Assembly (NCBI GenBank): GCA_905221605.1
Contig: CAJNDS010000249.1
Span: 123,386 to 187,385 of the forward strand
Direction of reading: 5' to 3'
DNA length: 64,000 nt
DNA from: Symbiodinium natans
Taxonomy: Eukaryota; Sar; Dinophyceae; Suessiales; Symbiodiniaceae
Shown: piece by piece, positions 42,501-55,286 of the stretch
Layout of the letters: the number at the start of each line of letters is the position of its first letter
Numbering within the stretch: position 1 is the first letter of the stretch
Made by a program: the position numbers and the translations under genes
Notes under the pieces: generated by a model
What the model was told of the DNA's origin: nothing
Database searches by the model: none
What the model saw: only the letters and a program-made list of their open reading frames with translations

Positions 42501-45500
42501 TTGGGCGCGATTGCTCTTCCTCCTTAGGCTGTGGGTTTAGAGAGACAAAGGCAAGGCTCAGGGTTTTCCAGGGCTTTAAGCCCACCTCAGCGTGTTGCTC
42601 CAGCACCTCCTCCACGGTGTCCGCCACGTCCTGTCTAAAGGGGGACGACTTGGGGCAACTTGGGGCATAGGTAGCGTCAAGGTAGTCGTCAAGCTGGTCT
42701 TGGAGGGTTTGGGGAGGGTTCCTACATTCTCAGAGCTGGCCGACACTTGCAGTCTACCCCACGTCTACCGACGAATTCCCAAAGAACCTTGCAGCAAGGC
42801 ATCCAAGGTTTGAGCAACAGTTGTTCTGGACCCTACCCGGCTCTAACCCCTGTACTCAGGATCCTCCAACAAGGAACAAACAGACACTACATGTCGGGCT
42901 GAAGCTTCGGGGTGCAGACGTTGCGTTACTTTGTACTGTTCGGCTTTCGTCACTGGAATGCAAGGGCAAGGAAGCGCACTTTTTTTTTCGGGTCGTCGCT
43001 GCTTGGCGTGATCGGGCCTCCTGACCGACGCGGATGCAGACTTCATGGGTGCTGAATCCACAGTTCTTCTTCGGGATCACAAGTTGCAGTGGCACCAGCA
43101 GGAAGGGCTTTCCTCAGGCTTTGCTCAGACTGCTTTCGAAAGATTTCAGGAACATCCTGAACCGCTGAAACCCCTTCGGCCTCTTGAGTCAAGGTTTTTC
43201 GGGCTTGCAAAAGCTCTCCATCTTGATGGACCATCGGCTCAACGTGGGCCGGGCATGCCCCAGGCTCTGAGAAATTTGGGATTCGGAATTTTACGGATCT
43301 GCTTGGACAGGGTGCAATTTTAGGATTCAAGAAATCATGACACAGCCTTTACACGTAGGCTCGGGAATTTGGTAGCAGGGGGGAAAGCGGCACTCGCACT
43401 CCCCTAGTTGCCCGGCTTCGCATTCTCCGTGACACGGCAGCATTAGCTGAAAGCCCTTGTGGCCGAATACTTCAGTGGAGAGCTAGATGACCGCTTGGCC
43501 TGGTTCTACATCATCATGGGGAAGATCTGCTCCATAGCCTCTTTTCAGCTAAAGGTGCATGGTTTAGACAGAATAAGGATTATAGAGCCATTAGCAGGTG
43601 TTGGTCATAGGGCAATTGTCTTAAGTTGCTTCAAGGTTTGCAGGAAGGGGGGGGGGGGGGTCATGAGCTTCGGGCATCTCGCCAGGATCATCTTGCATCC
43701 GCAGCATGGTTTGAAAGGAACTTACAGAGGTAATGGGAGTTAAAATTGCCTAGACTACTGCCATGCCCCCCTGGGCCCATGTTCTCAAGATCGACAGCGC
43801 CCGCATCCTAAGGATACCCTACAATTCCCCATGAACCCCGACACCCTGCTCCTAACACCCGTCCGCAGCAAAAACAAGGCAGGACGCTTCTTGGCACACG
43901 CAAAATGTAAGTGACAACTCAAATTGTGCTCGGAACTTGGGTGTCTTTTTCACCTTTAGGCCGGCGGTATTGGGGAACAAGTTCACAACAAAGCAAAATC
44001 GCTCGAAGCGTGCCCCCAGAAACGCAGGGCGCACGAAGCACCTCCCACCACAAACAAGCCTCCTGCAGGAGCTTCAGCAGCCACCAGAAGTTCCTCGTTT
44101 TTCTTCGTTTCTTCTGTGCTCCGGGGCGTTTTGTTTGCGTGGTTGTGCTTCGGGCAGGCACTGGTTGTCTTTGGTTGCTCAGTGGGGTTTAGGTTGAGCG
44201 CTTGACTGCAGGGACCTGGTGGCAATTGCTTCGTGCATAGGGCTTGCAACAGTTAAGCAGCGCATTCCCAAAACCAATGCTTTAAGCTGAAGGCAAGCAA
44301 CTGCTACAACAGAGAGGTCCTAGTGGGGCTCCCAATGCCCGTATCTAGGCCAGGGCAAGGGTTGCCAAGAAACAAGTAGTGACCAAAAGCGGCCATTGGG
44401 CCTTTTTGGGGCTTATGGGGGACAGTAGACCCATGTTGGATCGACCCCCTTACGGTTTATGATTTGTTTCAGCACGGTACTCCCCAAAAGCACTCTTTAA
44501 AGAAGCAAAGAAGAGCCCCTTAAGAGTCATCACACAGAAACCATTTCAGACATCCAAACGCCTTCAAACGCCCCTTCCTCTCCTTCAATAAACCCTTTAA
44601 ATGCCCCTTCTCTTTCTCTGCATGGCTCCATGGGCTTCCCACAAGCCGCCCGAAGACAAAGCCCTCGTCCCAACCTCGGGTGAGTTCAAGGGGTTGTTAT
44701 GGTTGTTGCATGTGCCGATGCTACACAGCATGCTGAGCATGCGCCTGTTTTGGGCCTTTGCTGCCTAGATTTCGCAGGTATGCAAACTTGTGGAGGTTCA
44801 TTGTCCTTCGTCCTTTCAAGCAAAACCACTCAGAGTTCTTTCAGGGGATGCCACCCCGCAGGGGATGCCCGTACTTCGACTCCTTCAGGTTTCCAGGTGG
44901 CGGTCCCCAAGTGCCTAGAAATATCATACCCTCACACCGTCACACCGCCTCACCTAACCCTGAGTGCTGAAACTAACTGTTTAGCGCTTTTGCTCTGGCT
45001 ACCGAAGCCCTACAAAGTCATGGGCGGAGAACTCAGCATCCAAGGACTGCTCCTGGCCCAAACCAAGAAACAGGAGATCAAAGATCTTGAGCTCCAAACC
45101 ACAAAAACAAGATAAACCTCTCTTCCAAGCTCTCTGCCACCACCAAGATGCTGTAGTCTTTGATAAGCTCTTCCGCTCGTGTGACCAGCTCGATCACATC
45201 GCGATTGACGGCAGAGTCTTCCTGCGTGCGAGTCTGCAGCAGTTTGCATGCTGAGTAAATGCATGCAAATCTCCGTAGGCATACAGTATTCATCATTACG
45301 ACCCCCGTCTAGAACCAGGGTCTTGCGCATAGTTGGCTGGGTATTGAACTTGAAAGGCCTCTTTAGACAGTCAATGAAGCATTGTGGGCCTCGTATTGCG
45401 GCAAAAAAAAGGGCGTGTAAAGCTTTCTTGCCTCTACGCAGTTACAAGACGCACTGTCACACATGCGTTCCTGCCTTTTGCGACATGCCCAAAACACTGG

Positions 45501-45843
45501 TATTTGCAGTCTTGCCTTTTTTGTACCACACACTGCACTAATTAGAATGTTTGGCGTTTCTGGATCAAGCCGCGCTGTCACAAGCGTACGCGCATTTGTT
45601 GAAAACAAACGCGCATTTGTTGAAAACACATGTACGTATTGTTGTGGTGCCTTCTACCTCACAAAGAAGATATTGAGCATTCAGTGATTGTCAGCGTTAA
45701 TTGCTCATGCAAACCCGCACCAGTTCCTCAAGAAACTCTGCTTCGTGGTCTGAACGTGCTTTGTCAGCAGTCGTTTGGACAGATCCTCAGACAAACGTTT
45801 TTCAAGCCTAAGCCCTGAAAACAGCAGAAACGGTGAAGATTAC
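36571..45843. other. gene-poor interval with scattered homopolymers
   Basis: T/C run at 37556-37582, G runs at 40193-40223, 41105-41120 and 43646-43660. Many frames of 60-180 codons occur on both strands. I examined them for RT, transposase, kinase, helicase, zinc-finger and Cys-repeat patterns and saw none. No tRNA B-box with a matching cloverleaf was found. Confidence 0.35.
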
Positions 45844-45852
45844 GTGCATGCT
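45844..45852 (+). repeat. target-site duplication of SINE-like copy 2, left
   Basis: GTGCATGCT, repeated exactly at 46287-46295 on the other side of the element. Confidence 0.75.
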
Positions 45853-46286
45853 GATGATGATGAACTTTGACATGACGGACGCCCGAAACGAGCCCGGCAC
45901 AAAGAGGAAGGGGGAACGGAGGCCAAACACCTCCAAATCCTTGGCTGAGGGCCGAGGCCCTGACGAAGAGTGCCTTAGCCAAAAGGCCGAAAACGCGGAG
46001 AAAATTCCTGCTCAGCAGATCCTAAGTTGCCCAGGGGTCAGGACAAACTACTTAAGCGGTCAGGCAACAGCCCGACAAGGAGGCACATGAGTGAAGTCTG
46101 CACCTAAGCAGAGAGAGGCCCAGAGACTGACAGAGAAGGAAATGAGACTGAGACTGCTGGACTGTCTCCCCTTTCGTTTACTGGTATGTCTCAAGGTGGC
46201 ACACACACACACACACCCAGCGAGGAGAAAAGTGTTTTTCTTCCCCGCCACTTCTTTGTGAGAGAAGGCGGTTGTTCTGCATGCAT
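45853..46286 (-). mobile_element. SINE-like retroposon, copy 2
   Basis: 434 bp, minus orientation, matching 10320-10781 along its length. The 3' end is a short (ATC)n tail next to the left duplication, and both sides carry the 9-bp GTGCATGCT, which defines insertion by retroposition. It lacks a CTGC that is present in copy 1, and so holds TCGGCCTTTTGGCTAAG (45974-45990, minus strand), a 17-base match to the 5' stem-loop region of U2 snRNA as I recall it. No protein is encoded. Confidence 0.75.
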
Positions 46287-46295
46287 GTGCATGCT
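46287..46295 (+). repeat. target-site duplication of SINE-like copy 2, right
   Basis: GTGCATGCT, identical to 45844-45852. Confidence 0.75.
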
Positions 46296-49200
46296 ACCGC
46301 TGTGTGCGAATTGTCACCGCATCCATGCCCGTGCGATGATTACGTCCATGCTGCCAAACCTCACGCAACAGGCCCAGGTCTAGGGCTGAGGGCTTCTGTT
46401 TGAGGAGTTGAGGATACTTCAAATCCATATACGTAGTCTGAAAGATCCCCCTGAAAAACGACAGAACTCTCAGCAAATGTTGAAAACCCCATGCCGATGT
46501 TTTCTGCTTGTCGTTGCTTGTGCACATGCCCCAAATACCACGCGCCGGAAAGCTACGCGAACTGTGGTTAGCTCGCAAGTAGTATGAACGAACATTACCA
46601 AAAAATAGCTGATCAGAAAAGAGCGACTCAGCTGTTTGGACCCTTTCCTTCGAGGCTTCCTACAACCAGAAGGCTCAACCCAACACTACCCCAAAGCTTC
46701 CCTGACTAAGTGCTTACAGACGTTATGAATACACACACACACACATTATTGCTTACTTTCAAGAGATCATCCCTGAGAATCCTGGTTTGCCAGACCCCCA
46801 TGCCACCAAGGTGCACGCTCACTTCGGAGTGTCGGTGCTTCAAGCAAGGCCTCCGGCTCCAGCGCTCGATAGCTAAGACCCCAAGGATCGTGAACGCGAA
46901 GACGCGAAGACTTGTGAGGCTCGAGGATGCTTCGAAGATGCTCAGGGCTTCGGGATTCCGGGATTGGGGGCTTTGCTTGAAGTGGTTTAGGCCAAGCTCT
47001 AGGTTGAGACGTCGGCAGCTGTGGTGTCTCTAGTCGTCAGGACGATGCACGGCACCTTTCACAGGTAGCATTTACGACTTGTCTCTGTAATCCTCCGAGA
47101 AACCGGCACTCATGAAGTGAGACACAGGGACGAGATGTTGAGAGTCCTTTGAAGACAGTACCCTATTGCAAGCGGGGACTGTAGAACAAGCCGGCACTAA
47201 CAAAGAGAAAGCGTCAAGCCGAGTCGTCACCTGAAGGGCATGGCTCCGTGCGCAGCCAAGGGATAATAATAAACAACCGCGCGGGGCGCTGCGCCGAAAA
47301 ACAATGGTTGCCCGAGAAGTATGGTGACTGCCGCGCGAGGCGCCGCGCATACAGAGGGCACGGTATGCATTTGGCTTGGTGTCTTACCAAATGCTCTATA
47401 GTCCTGTAAACTTACCTTTCTGCCAGCAGAGTCTCAGCAGAGGGGACTCCTCTCTAGCGCCACGAACTCGCAGAAGCGAAAGAACAAAATGCTGAAACCT
47501 GGTAACCCCGCCGGCTCAGGGCTCAGGGCCTGAGCACGACACAGGGCCAACACCAAGGAGGCCGCTGCGTTGGCCGGGCGGCATTCGCAGGCCTCTTGGG
47601 CTCGTGGTTTTTGCGATGTTTTGCGATACTCGTTGTGAGGGCATAAGTTGGCAAGACAGGTCCGCTATCCGAACTAGCGAACTAGAAGAGGGGAAGAATA
47701 TCTCGCAACGACATCGGGCGCGTGTGAGATCAGTGAAGAAGGCATATGTCATCTGCAGGGCCTTAAGACCACGATTCTTTTTGGAAGTCACCACACACAC
47801 ACACCTCACCCTCCTCCTAAAGAGATGAACCTGCAGGGGAACCATCCGAGCTATGTGAGCTCTGTTTTTTTGGGACTCTGATTCGTATGGAGTTTATCGG
47901 CTAGACTCTGTAAGCTCCTAGGTCGTTAAAGGCCCGTCAGTTTCAAAATGGGTCTAGGCCGGCCCGTAAGTTTCAAAATGGGTTTAGGCCTACAAGGCTG
48001 TAAGCCGAACACTTGTGCGTTTTTTTTTTTGATAAGCTGAAGTTGCTTCAAGGAGGATCGACAGATGCTACTTGTCGGGAAGAGATCGTATCTGGGACGT
48101 TGGTGAAGAGTAGTGCGGCTTTGGGATGCGAAAGGACGGAGGGGGGGACCTACGACAACCACCGGAGTCCCAAGCACATTTGAGGTGCTGAAACTGCAGA
48201 TCATGCAGGCTGTATATTCATTGGGCTAGTTCTTCCTGCCTCAGTGTCGAAGATTTCGATCGCAGTGAGCCTAGCACGTGGAACAAAAAACTTATAAATA
48301 CTTATGAATTTTAGGTATTAGACTCGGTTAGAGACAGGGGAGAACCACGCGTCATCATGGATATGGAAGAGCGGCAGGCATGATGCTACGCACCACGCCA
48401 TTGCCACTGACAAAACTGGGGAGGCATGGGCTGAGGCAGGAATTGTGCGTGCAATATAGTCTGCAATTGGCTCGGCTTGACCCTGCGCCAGGGTGCATGA
48501 GGCGGCGTCCATGCCCGGAGATCAGGCCGGCGTTCCGCTCCTCCTCTCGGGCTCAAGAAGATGGTAAGGCTCTTCGGGGTGAGGGCGCAGGTGCGTCTTT
48601 GAACTGTCTTTGGCTACTAAGCAGGTGCAACATACGCTGAATGTCCCAACACTAAAGTGCAGAGGTTGCTGGTTGCATTGGGAAAAATGTCTCGGGTTTG
48701 TGGGATGAGTGATACGAGTATTAAAAAGAAAAAAAAGCATTGACAAAGCCCATGAGCCCGCTGCACACGTGTCCATCATGCTCCTCCAGCCGCTTCCGCA
48801 GGCTTTGCGCAGCTGCTGCGGAGCAAGCGGGGCGGTCACGGAAGGAATCCTTCGCATGCAGCTTTGCTGGGTTTTGGGCTTATCAAGCTTATAGGGATTC
48901 GTTTTAAAAGTTGCAGTACTTGTGTGTGTGTGTGTTTAGGATGGCTTACCTGGTAGTTTCTCCCTGAGCTTCAAGCTTGCGGCACGGCTTTTGATACGTG
49001 ACTCGTTGGGTTGATTCATGGTTTCGACCATGTGAAGCAATTATTGCTTTCGCAAGCAGATTGCAAGATAATTGAGCACGTGGCGTTTCTGTTGCAGACT
49101 GTATAGTTTTGGCGGATCGTGTCAGCGGCGCATGCTTCATAGCGAGAATCTGCAAAACCAACTACTGCAATTCCCACCCCTCCAATGAAATCGACCCGAT

Positions 49201-49809
49201 GGGCTTCAAACTCAGCAGGCGCAATGAAGCAGTCATTGTGCATCTGTGCAACCGATATAATTAGTCGCTGCCAACTCACAAAAGACGACCCTTCAACATC
49301 CCAAACCGGCCGACCTCTGCCCCTGTCCCAGGGGCCAGTATCTGCACACACTCCGGGGTGTGGAACCAGGCCCGGAACTCCTGGCGGAAGCCCGAATGCC
49401 TGCGGGCCCGAAGCCCGGTGCTAAACAAGTGTGCTAAGCCCAATTTAAATTTAAATGGCCTCCTACTCCTGATACTTGCATTGAGTTGGACAACATGAGG
49501 ATGATGTCATTTGCGGACAATGTGTTTTAAGAAGCTAAGCCTTGCACTTGTGTGGAGTTTAGTGTTTTTGAGGGCTTGGGTTATGATTTTAGGCTTTGGG
49601 GTGGCTGATGGCATATAATGTAGGGGCAAGTGGGGATACAATGAATCATGGGCCGTCTCAAAAAAGCTACACCACAACATAGGGAACAAAGGCGCATGGT
49701 CAAAGCGGATGCGTGGAATGAATAGGACTTCTACGCTGCGGCTGCAAGTAAAGCTGAGATACTCCGTCAGGATGCGCGGGCCATCACCCTACGTCAGCGC
49801 TTGAAGGAA
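46296..49809. other. no gene recognised; minor repeats
   Basis: (CA)n at about 46731-46745, (GT)n at about 48921-48937, and a pair of ~30-bp direct repeats GTTTCAAAATGGGT(C/T)TAGGCC near 47940-47990. No supported coding region. Confidence 0.35.
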
Positions 49810-49875
49810 TGAGAGAGAGAGAGAGAGAGAGTCAGAGACAAAGAGACAAAGAGACACAGAGAGAGAGAGAGAGAC

Positions 49876-49906
<31 letters not shown>

Positions 49907-49951
49907 TAGCGACAGAGACGGAGACGGAGACAGAGACACAGACAGAGACGG
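49810..49951 (+). repeat. (GA)n / GAGACA compound microsatellite
   Basis: About 140 bases of GA dinucleotides and GAGACA or GAGACGG hexa/heptamers. Confidence 0.95.
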
Positions 49952-50345
49952 GCACTAGAGTGTCTCCGGCGTCGACATGTCATCAAAGAGGCTGAAGATC
50001 GGGAACCCAGCGCGCAGCGCCTCATAGAACGAAACGTTCCTCGGAAGATTTCTATGGGCATTTGAGTGCATTCAAGGCTTGGAATGGAAAGCTTTGGAAA
50101 AACGGGCTCCGCAAGCAGAATTCCTTCGCCCTTAGAGATGCCAACCCTTCCAGAGCTGCCAACCCTTCCAGAGCGGAGAGCCATGGAGAGCCAGAACCCG
50201 AAAGCCCCTGTGAACCACCACCCTTTGTGTTGAAAAAGGCCCCCAAGCTCCATCGGTTAACATCGATCCTAGAGTCCTATGTGGCATGGACCTTTAGGGT
50301 CTATTTGGCACGCCCCTTTGTTTACTATTTACAAAACTTCTTGAA
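49952..50345. other. no gene recognised
   Basis: Contains a doubled CCAACCCTTCCAGAGC block near 50139-50172 and nothing else of note. Confidence 0.3.
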
Positions 50346-50355
50346 AGTAGTAGTG

Positions 50356-50403
<48 letters not shown>
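50346..50403 (+). repeat. (AGT)n microsatellite
   Basis: About 18 AGT triplets directly before the satellite array. Confidence 0.95.
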
Positions 50404-50446
50404 AATGTAGATCCAGCCGGCCAACAGCCAGACTTAGGCGAGCACC

Positions 50447-51205
50447 CTCGCTTCGCGTTTCCTGTGACTTGGTAGGGGCCAGAGGTTTGTCGTATGTCCC
50501 CTCCCTTCGTCCCTTCGTTTTGTAAGGGTTTTGTAAGGGCTTTGGAGGTTTGTGTGCTTCCCCTTTCTCGTTCTTATAGGTTTTGGGGGAGCATCAAAAT
50601 GATTAACATATATGATGTGTTTCCGTGCTCGTATTATGAGGGCTAGTGCCTGCCCTAGAGGTTTGTCGTATGTCCCCCCGCTTCGTGTTTCTGTGATTTG
50701 GTAGGGGGCTAAAGGTTTGTCGTGTGTCCCCTCCCTTCGTCCCTTCGTGTTGTAAGGGTTTTGGGAGGGTCCTGGAGGTTTGTCGTATGTCCCCTTTCTT
50801 CGTGCTTGTAGGGCGTGGGGAGCGTCTAGATGATTATCATATATGATTTGCTTCCGTGCTCGTATTATGAGGGGCTAGTGACTGCCCTAGAGGTTTGTTT
50901 TATGTCTCCCTGCTTCGTGTTCATGTGATCTGCTAGGGTCCTGGAGATTTGTCGTATGTCATTTTACCATATACGAAATTAGATACAATCCCTTCGTCCC
51001 TTCGTGTTGTAAGGGTTTCGTGAGGGTCCTAGAGGTTTGTCGTATGTGCCCTTCCTTCGTCCCTTCTTGTTGTAAGGGTTTTGTGAGGGCCCTGCAAATT
51101 TGCCGTATGTCCCCTTTCTTCGTGCTTGTAGGATTTGGGCAGCGTCTAGATGATTGTCATTATCATTTGCTTCCGTGCTCGTACTATGAGGCGCTAGTAA
51201 CTGCC
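50447..51205 (-). repeat. GACATACGACAAACCTC satellite, inverted arm
   Basis: The core appears as AGGTTTGTCGTATGTCCCC, at least six times, with the same spacer words found reversed in the arm to the right (CTTCGTGTTGTAAGGGTTTTG, CTCGTATTATGAGG). The orientation flips at about 51205. Confidence 0.9.
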
Positions 51206-53244
51206 CTAGACCTTCAGGGCCCTCACAAAACCCTTACAACACGAAGGGACGAAGGGAGACGACATACGACAAACCTCTATCATCTAGATGCTCCCCAAAC
51301 CCTACAAGCAAGAAGAAAGGGGACATACGACAAACCTCCAGGGCCCTCACAGAACCCTTACAATAGGAAGGAATGAAGGGAAGGAGACATACGATAAATC
51401 TTCCAGGTCCAACAAAACCCTTGCAACTCAAAGGGACGAAGGGAGGGGGCACACGACAAACCTCTTTAGGCCCCTACCACATCGCAGGAACAGAAAGCGG
51501 CGGGACATACGACAAACCTCTATGACAAACACCAGCCCCTCATAATACGAGCACGGAAGCAAATGATATATGACAGTTTTCTAGAAGATCCCCAAACCCT
51601 CTAAGAAGAAAGAAAGGTGACATACGACAAACCTTCCCCCAACAAAGCAATTTCAACACGAAGGGACGAAAGGAGGGGACATTCGACAAATCTCTGGCCC
51701 CTACCAAATCTCAGGAACACTAAGCGTGGGGACATACGACAAATCTCCAAGGGCCCTCAGAAAAATTTTATCAGCCTTACAACACGAAGGGACGAAGGCA
51801 GGGGACATACGACAAACCTGTAGGCCCCTACTACATCACAGGAACAAGGAAGCGGGGGAGGGGGCATACGACAAGCCCCTAGGGCAGTCACTAGCCCCTC
51901 ACAATACGAGCACGGAATCAAATTATATGTCAGTCGTCTAGACGCTCCCCAAACCCTACAAGTGAGAAGAAAGGGGACACACGGCAATTTTGCAGGGCTT
52001 TCACAAAACCCTTGCAACACGAAAGGACGAAGCAAGGGAACGTATGACAAACCTCTAAGCCCCTACCAAATCACAGGACCAAGGAAACAGGGGGGACAAA
52101 TGACAAACCTCTAGGACAGCCACTAGCCCCTCATAGTTTGAGCACGGAAGCAAATCATATATGACGATCATCTAGACTCTAGACGCTCCCCCAAACCCTA
52201 CAAGCTCGAAGAAAGTGGATATACGACTAGCGTCCAGGGCCCTCACAAAACCCTTACCACCCATACAACGCGAAGGGACGAAGGAAGGGGACATACGACA
52301 AACCTCTAGGGCAGTCAGTAACCCCACATAGTACGAGCACGGAAGCAAATGATGTATGGTAATCATCTCGACGCTCCTCAAACTCTCCAAGCACGAAGAA
52401 AGGGGACACACGACAAACCTTCAAGGCCCAACAAAACCCCTACAACACGAAGGGGCGAAAGGAGGGGACATACGACAAAGCTCTAAGCCCCTACCAAATC
52501 TCAGGAACAGGAATCGGGGGGACATACGACAAACCTCTAGGGCAATCACTAGCCCCTCACAATACGAGCACGGAATCAAATTATATGTCAGTCGTCTAGA
52601 CGCTCCCCAAACCCTACAAGTGAGAAGAAAGGGGACACACGGCAAATTTGCAGGGCTCTCACAAAACCCTTGCAACACGAAAGGACGAAGCGAGGGAACG
52701 TATGACAAACCTCTAAGCCCCTACCAAATCACAGGACCAAGGAAACGGGGGGGACAAATGACAAACCTCTAGGACAGCCACTAGCCCCTCATAGTTTGAG
52801 CACGGAAGCAAATCATATATGACGATCATCTAGACTCTAGACGCTCCCCCCAAACCCTACAAGCTCGAAGAAAGTGGATATACGACTAGCCTCCAGGGCC
52901 CTCACAAAACCCTTACCACCCATACAACGCGAAGGGACGAAGGAAGGGGACATATGACAAACCTCTAGGGCAGTCACTAACCCCACATAGTACGAGCACG
53001 GAAGCAAATGATGTATGGTAATCATCTCGACACTCCTCAATTCTCCAAGCTCGAAGAAAGGGGACACACGACAAGCCTTCAAGGCCCAACAAAACCCCTA
53101 CAACACGAAGGGGCGAAAGGAGGGGACATACGACAAAGCTCTAGGCCCCTACCAAATCTCAGGAACAAGAATCGGGAGGACATACGACAAACCTCTAGGG
53201 CGATCACTAGCGAGCACGGAATCGAATTATATATATATATATAT
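51206..53244 (+). repeat. GACATACGACAAACCTC satellite, direct arm
   Basis: A ~240-250-bp unit contains three copies of the core separated by about 58, 62 and 130 bp, with spacer words CACGAAGGGACGAAGGGAGG, CCCCTACCAAATCACAGGAA and TCATCTAGACGCTCCCC. Longer blocks repeat at about 658-660 bp (51932 and 52590; 52190 and 52850). Frames through the array repeat with it and are not genes. Confidence 0.9.
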
Positions 53245-55286
53245 GCTACCCCCCCCCCCAGCGACCTACCCTTTTTCGGCCTTTTTAGGCCTTTTTAACA
53301 AAATATAACAAAGAAGGCCCAAAAGTCGCGTAGTTAATCACCGGGTATTGAAGGACAGTTACTGGGACACCCACCTCACAGACCCCGATAAGCCAGCATT
53401 GGAAGAATCTACATTTTGAATCTGAAGCGGACAATGCTGTCTTTAGATGTTTAGATTTGTGGCTTTCTATGCAAATTGTGCGTTTAAAGGGCAATTAATG
53501 TTTTGTTGAGCAACTAATTTATTTATACGAGTGTGTTTGTACGAGGCAAAGTATTAATCAAATAGTGAAACATTTTTCTTGGTTCTATGCGAATTTAACT
53601 ACTAGAGAAACTGTTAAGCACAGAGCCCAAGTTGACTCAAGTGAATACTATTTAAAGGAGCATACTCAACCAAGATACGAAATAGACACCATTCTCAACC
53701 AAAATATGGCAAAGTGTGCGTTTAAAGTGCAAATAATGCTTTGTTGAGCAAGTACTGTATTTATACAATTGTGTTTGTACTAGGCAAAGTATGCTCTCTG
53801 AAAAGTCCACTGAAATACCTTATGTTTACATATTCATGAATCGTTTTTATTTTTGAAATAATCATTTTATGCGAATTTAGCTACTCGAGCAATTATTAAG
53901 CAAATAGCCCAATTTGACTCAAGTGAATACCATTTAAAGGACCATACTCAACCAAAATACGAAAGAAGCACCATATTCAACAAAAAAATATGGCAAAGTG
54001 TGGTTTAGAGGGCAAATAGTGCTTTGTTGAGCAACTCATGCATTGAAACAGTTGTGTTTATACCAGGCAAAGTATTATTGAAATACTATCTGCAAAGTCA
54101 AATGAAACACCTTGCGAATTTAACTACTAGAGGAATTCTTAAGCAAATAGCCCAATTTGACCCAAGTGAATACTATTTAAAGGACCATACTCAACCCAAT
54201 ACAAAATAAACACTAACGGAAATGGAAGCGGTTCTACCTGCGTAACAATGAGACAAAGATTGCTGAAGTATTCAATAAAGACCACTTATATACTATGTCT
54301 GAAAAGCACAATTTGCATAAGCAAGCTTAAAAATGCACAATAATGGAAATAGAAGCGGTTCTACTTACATAACGATGAAACAAACATGTCTGAAGTATTC
54401 AATAAAGACCACATATATACTCTGCTTGAAAAACGCAACTTGCAACAAATGCACAAGAATCCTAGAAAACTACTTAGTGAAGGCCAGTTCACAAATACAT
54501 AAAAACATCCAAAAGCGCAAGCTTTTCAGGAGAATCTCTGGTGAAGTTTGGATTATAGGGTTTTGGGGTATCCCTGGACGAGTAGGAGTCACTTTTTAAC
54601 CAAACAATTCTAAGCAATAAATGCTTTTCCTCAAGCCGAGTATTGCAAATGCTGCTTCTAGATAATTAATCGCATTTACCAGGCAAATATTATCCATGCG
54701 AATTTAGCTACCAGAGCACCAAGTAATGGCTGAATAAGGTCTACTACACTTGAGTACAACCAAAAGATGCACTAAACACTAGCGGCTCTACTTACGTAAT
54801 AACGAAACAAATAGTTCTGAAGCACTAGAAAGACCACTTGTATACTATTTCTGAAAAGCACAATTAGCATAAGCACACTGAAAAATGTGTAGTTGTTGCC
54901 TCGTACCGTGAAGGCGAACCAAAAAGCCAAAATACCAAAACCAAAAAACCAAAAATACCAAAACCAAAAAAAAAACAAAACACCAAAACCAAAAAACCAA
55001 AAAAAAACAATTTTCCGGGACTCTTGGAGATTTTTGTTTTTTTTTGGTTTTGGTTTTTTTGGTTTTTTTGGTTTTGGTTGTTTTGGTTTTTCTTTGGTTT
55101 TGTTTTTTTGTTTTTTTTTTGGGTTTTGGTATTTTTGGTTTTTCTACTGTCTCGTGTATGCGATTTTTGTTGTATTTTAGTCTGCGCCCTAGAAATACGC
55201 TATATTGCACACCGAGTTTGCTTGCAGTGCAGCTGGGTGACTTGAGACAAGGCGAAAAAGGGTAGGTCACTGGGGGGGGGGGTACC
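53245..55286. mobile_element. 2,042-bp element with 34-bp terminal inverted repeats
   Basis: The ends are inverted repeats (53245-53278 and 55253-55286). The pattern is G(C/G)TA, eleven C, AG(C/T), then GACCTACCCTTTTTCG, with two mismatches in 34. Both ends abut (TA)n, and the flanks are the satellite. A satellite copy at 56529-56580 shows the same flanks joined through a plain ATATATATGTATATAT tract, i.e. an unoccupied site. The interior has a ~240-280-bp tandem motif (GCGAATTTA marks at 53589, 53872, 54115, 54699) and a long AC/GT hairpin. There is no transposase, so it is probably a non-autonomous DNA transposon that uses TA. Confidence 0.8.
54913..55145. repeat. imperfect inverted repeat of ACCAAAA / GGTTTTTG
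   Basis: The left arm (to about 55010) is made of CCAAAA(A)n units. After a 20-base spacer the right arm is made of GGTTTTT units. The RNA of either strand could fold into a long hairpin. Confidence 0.85.
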
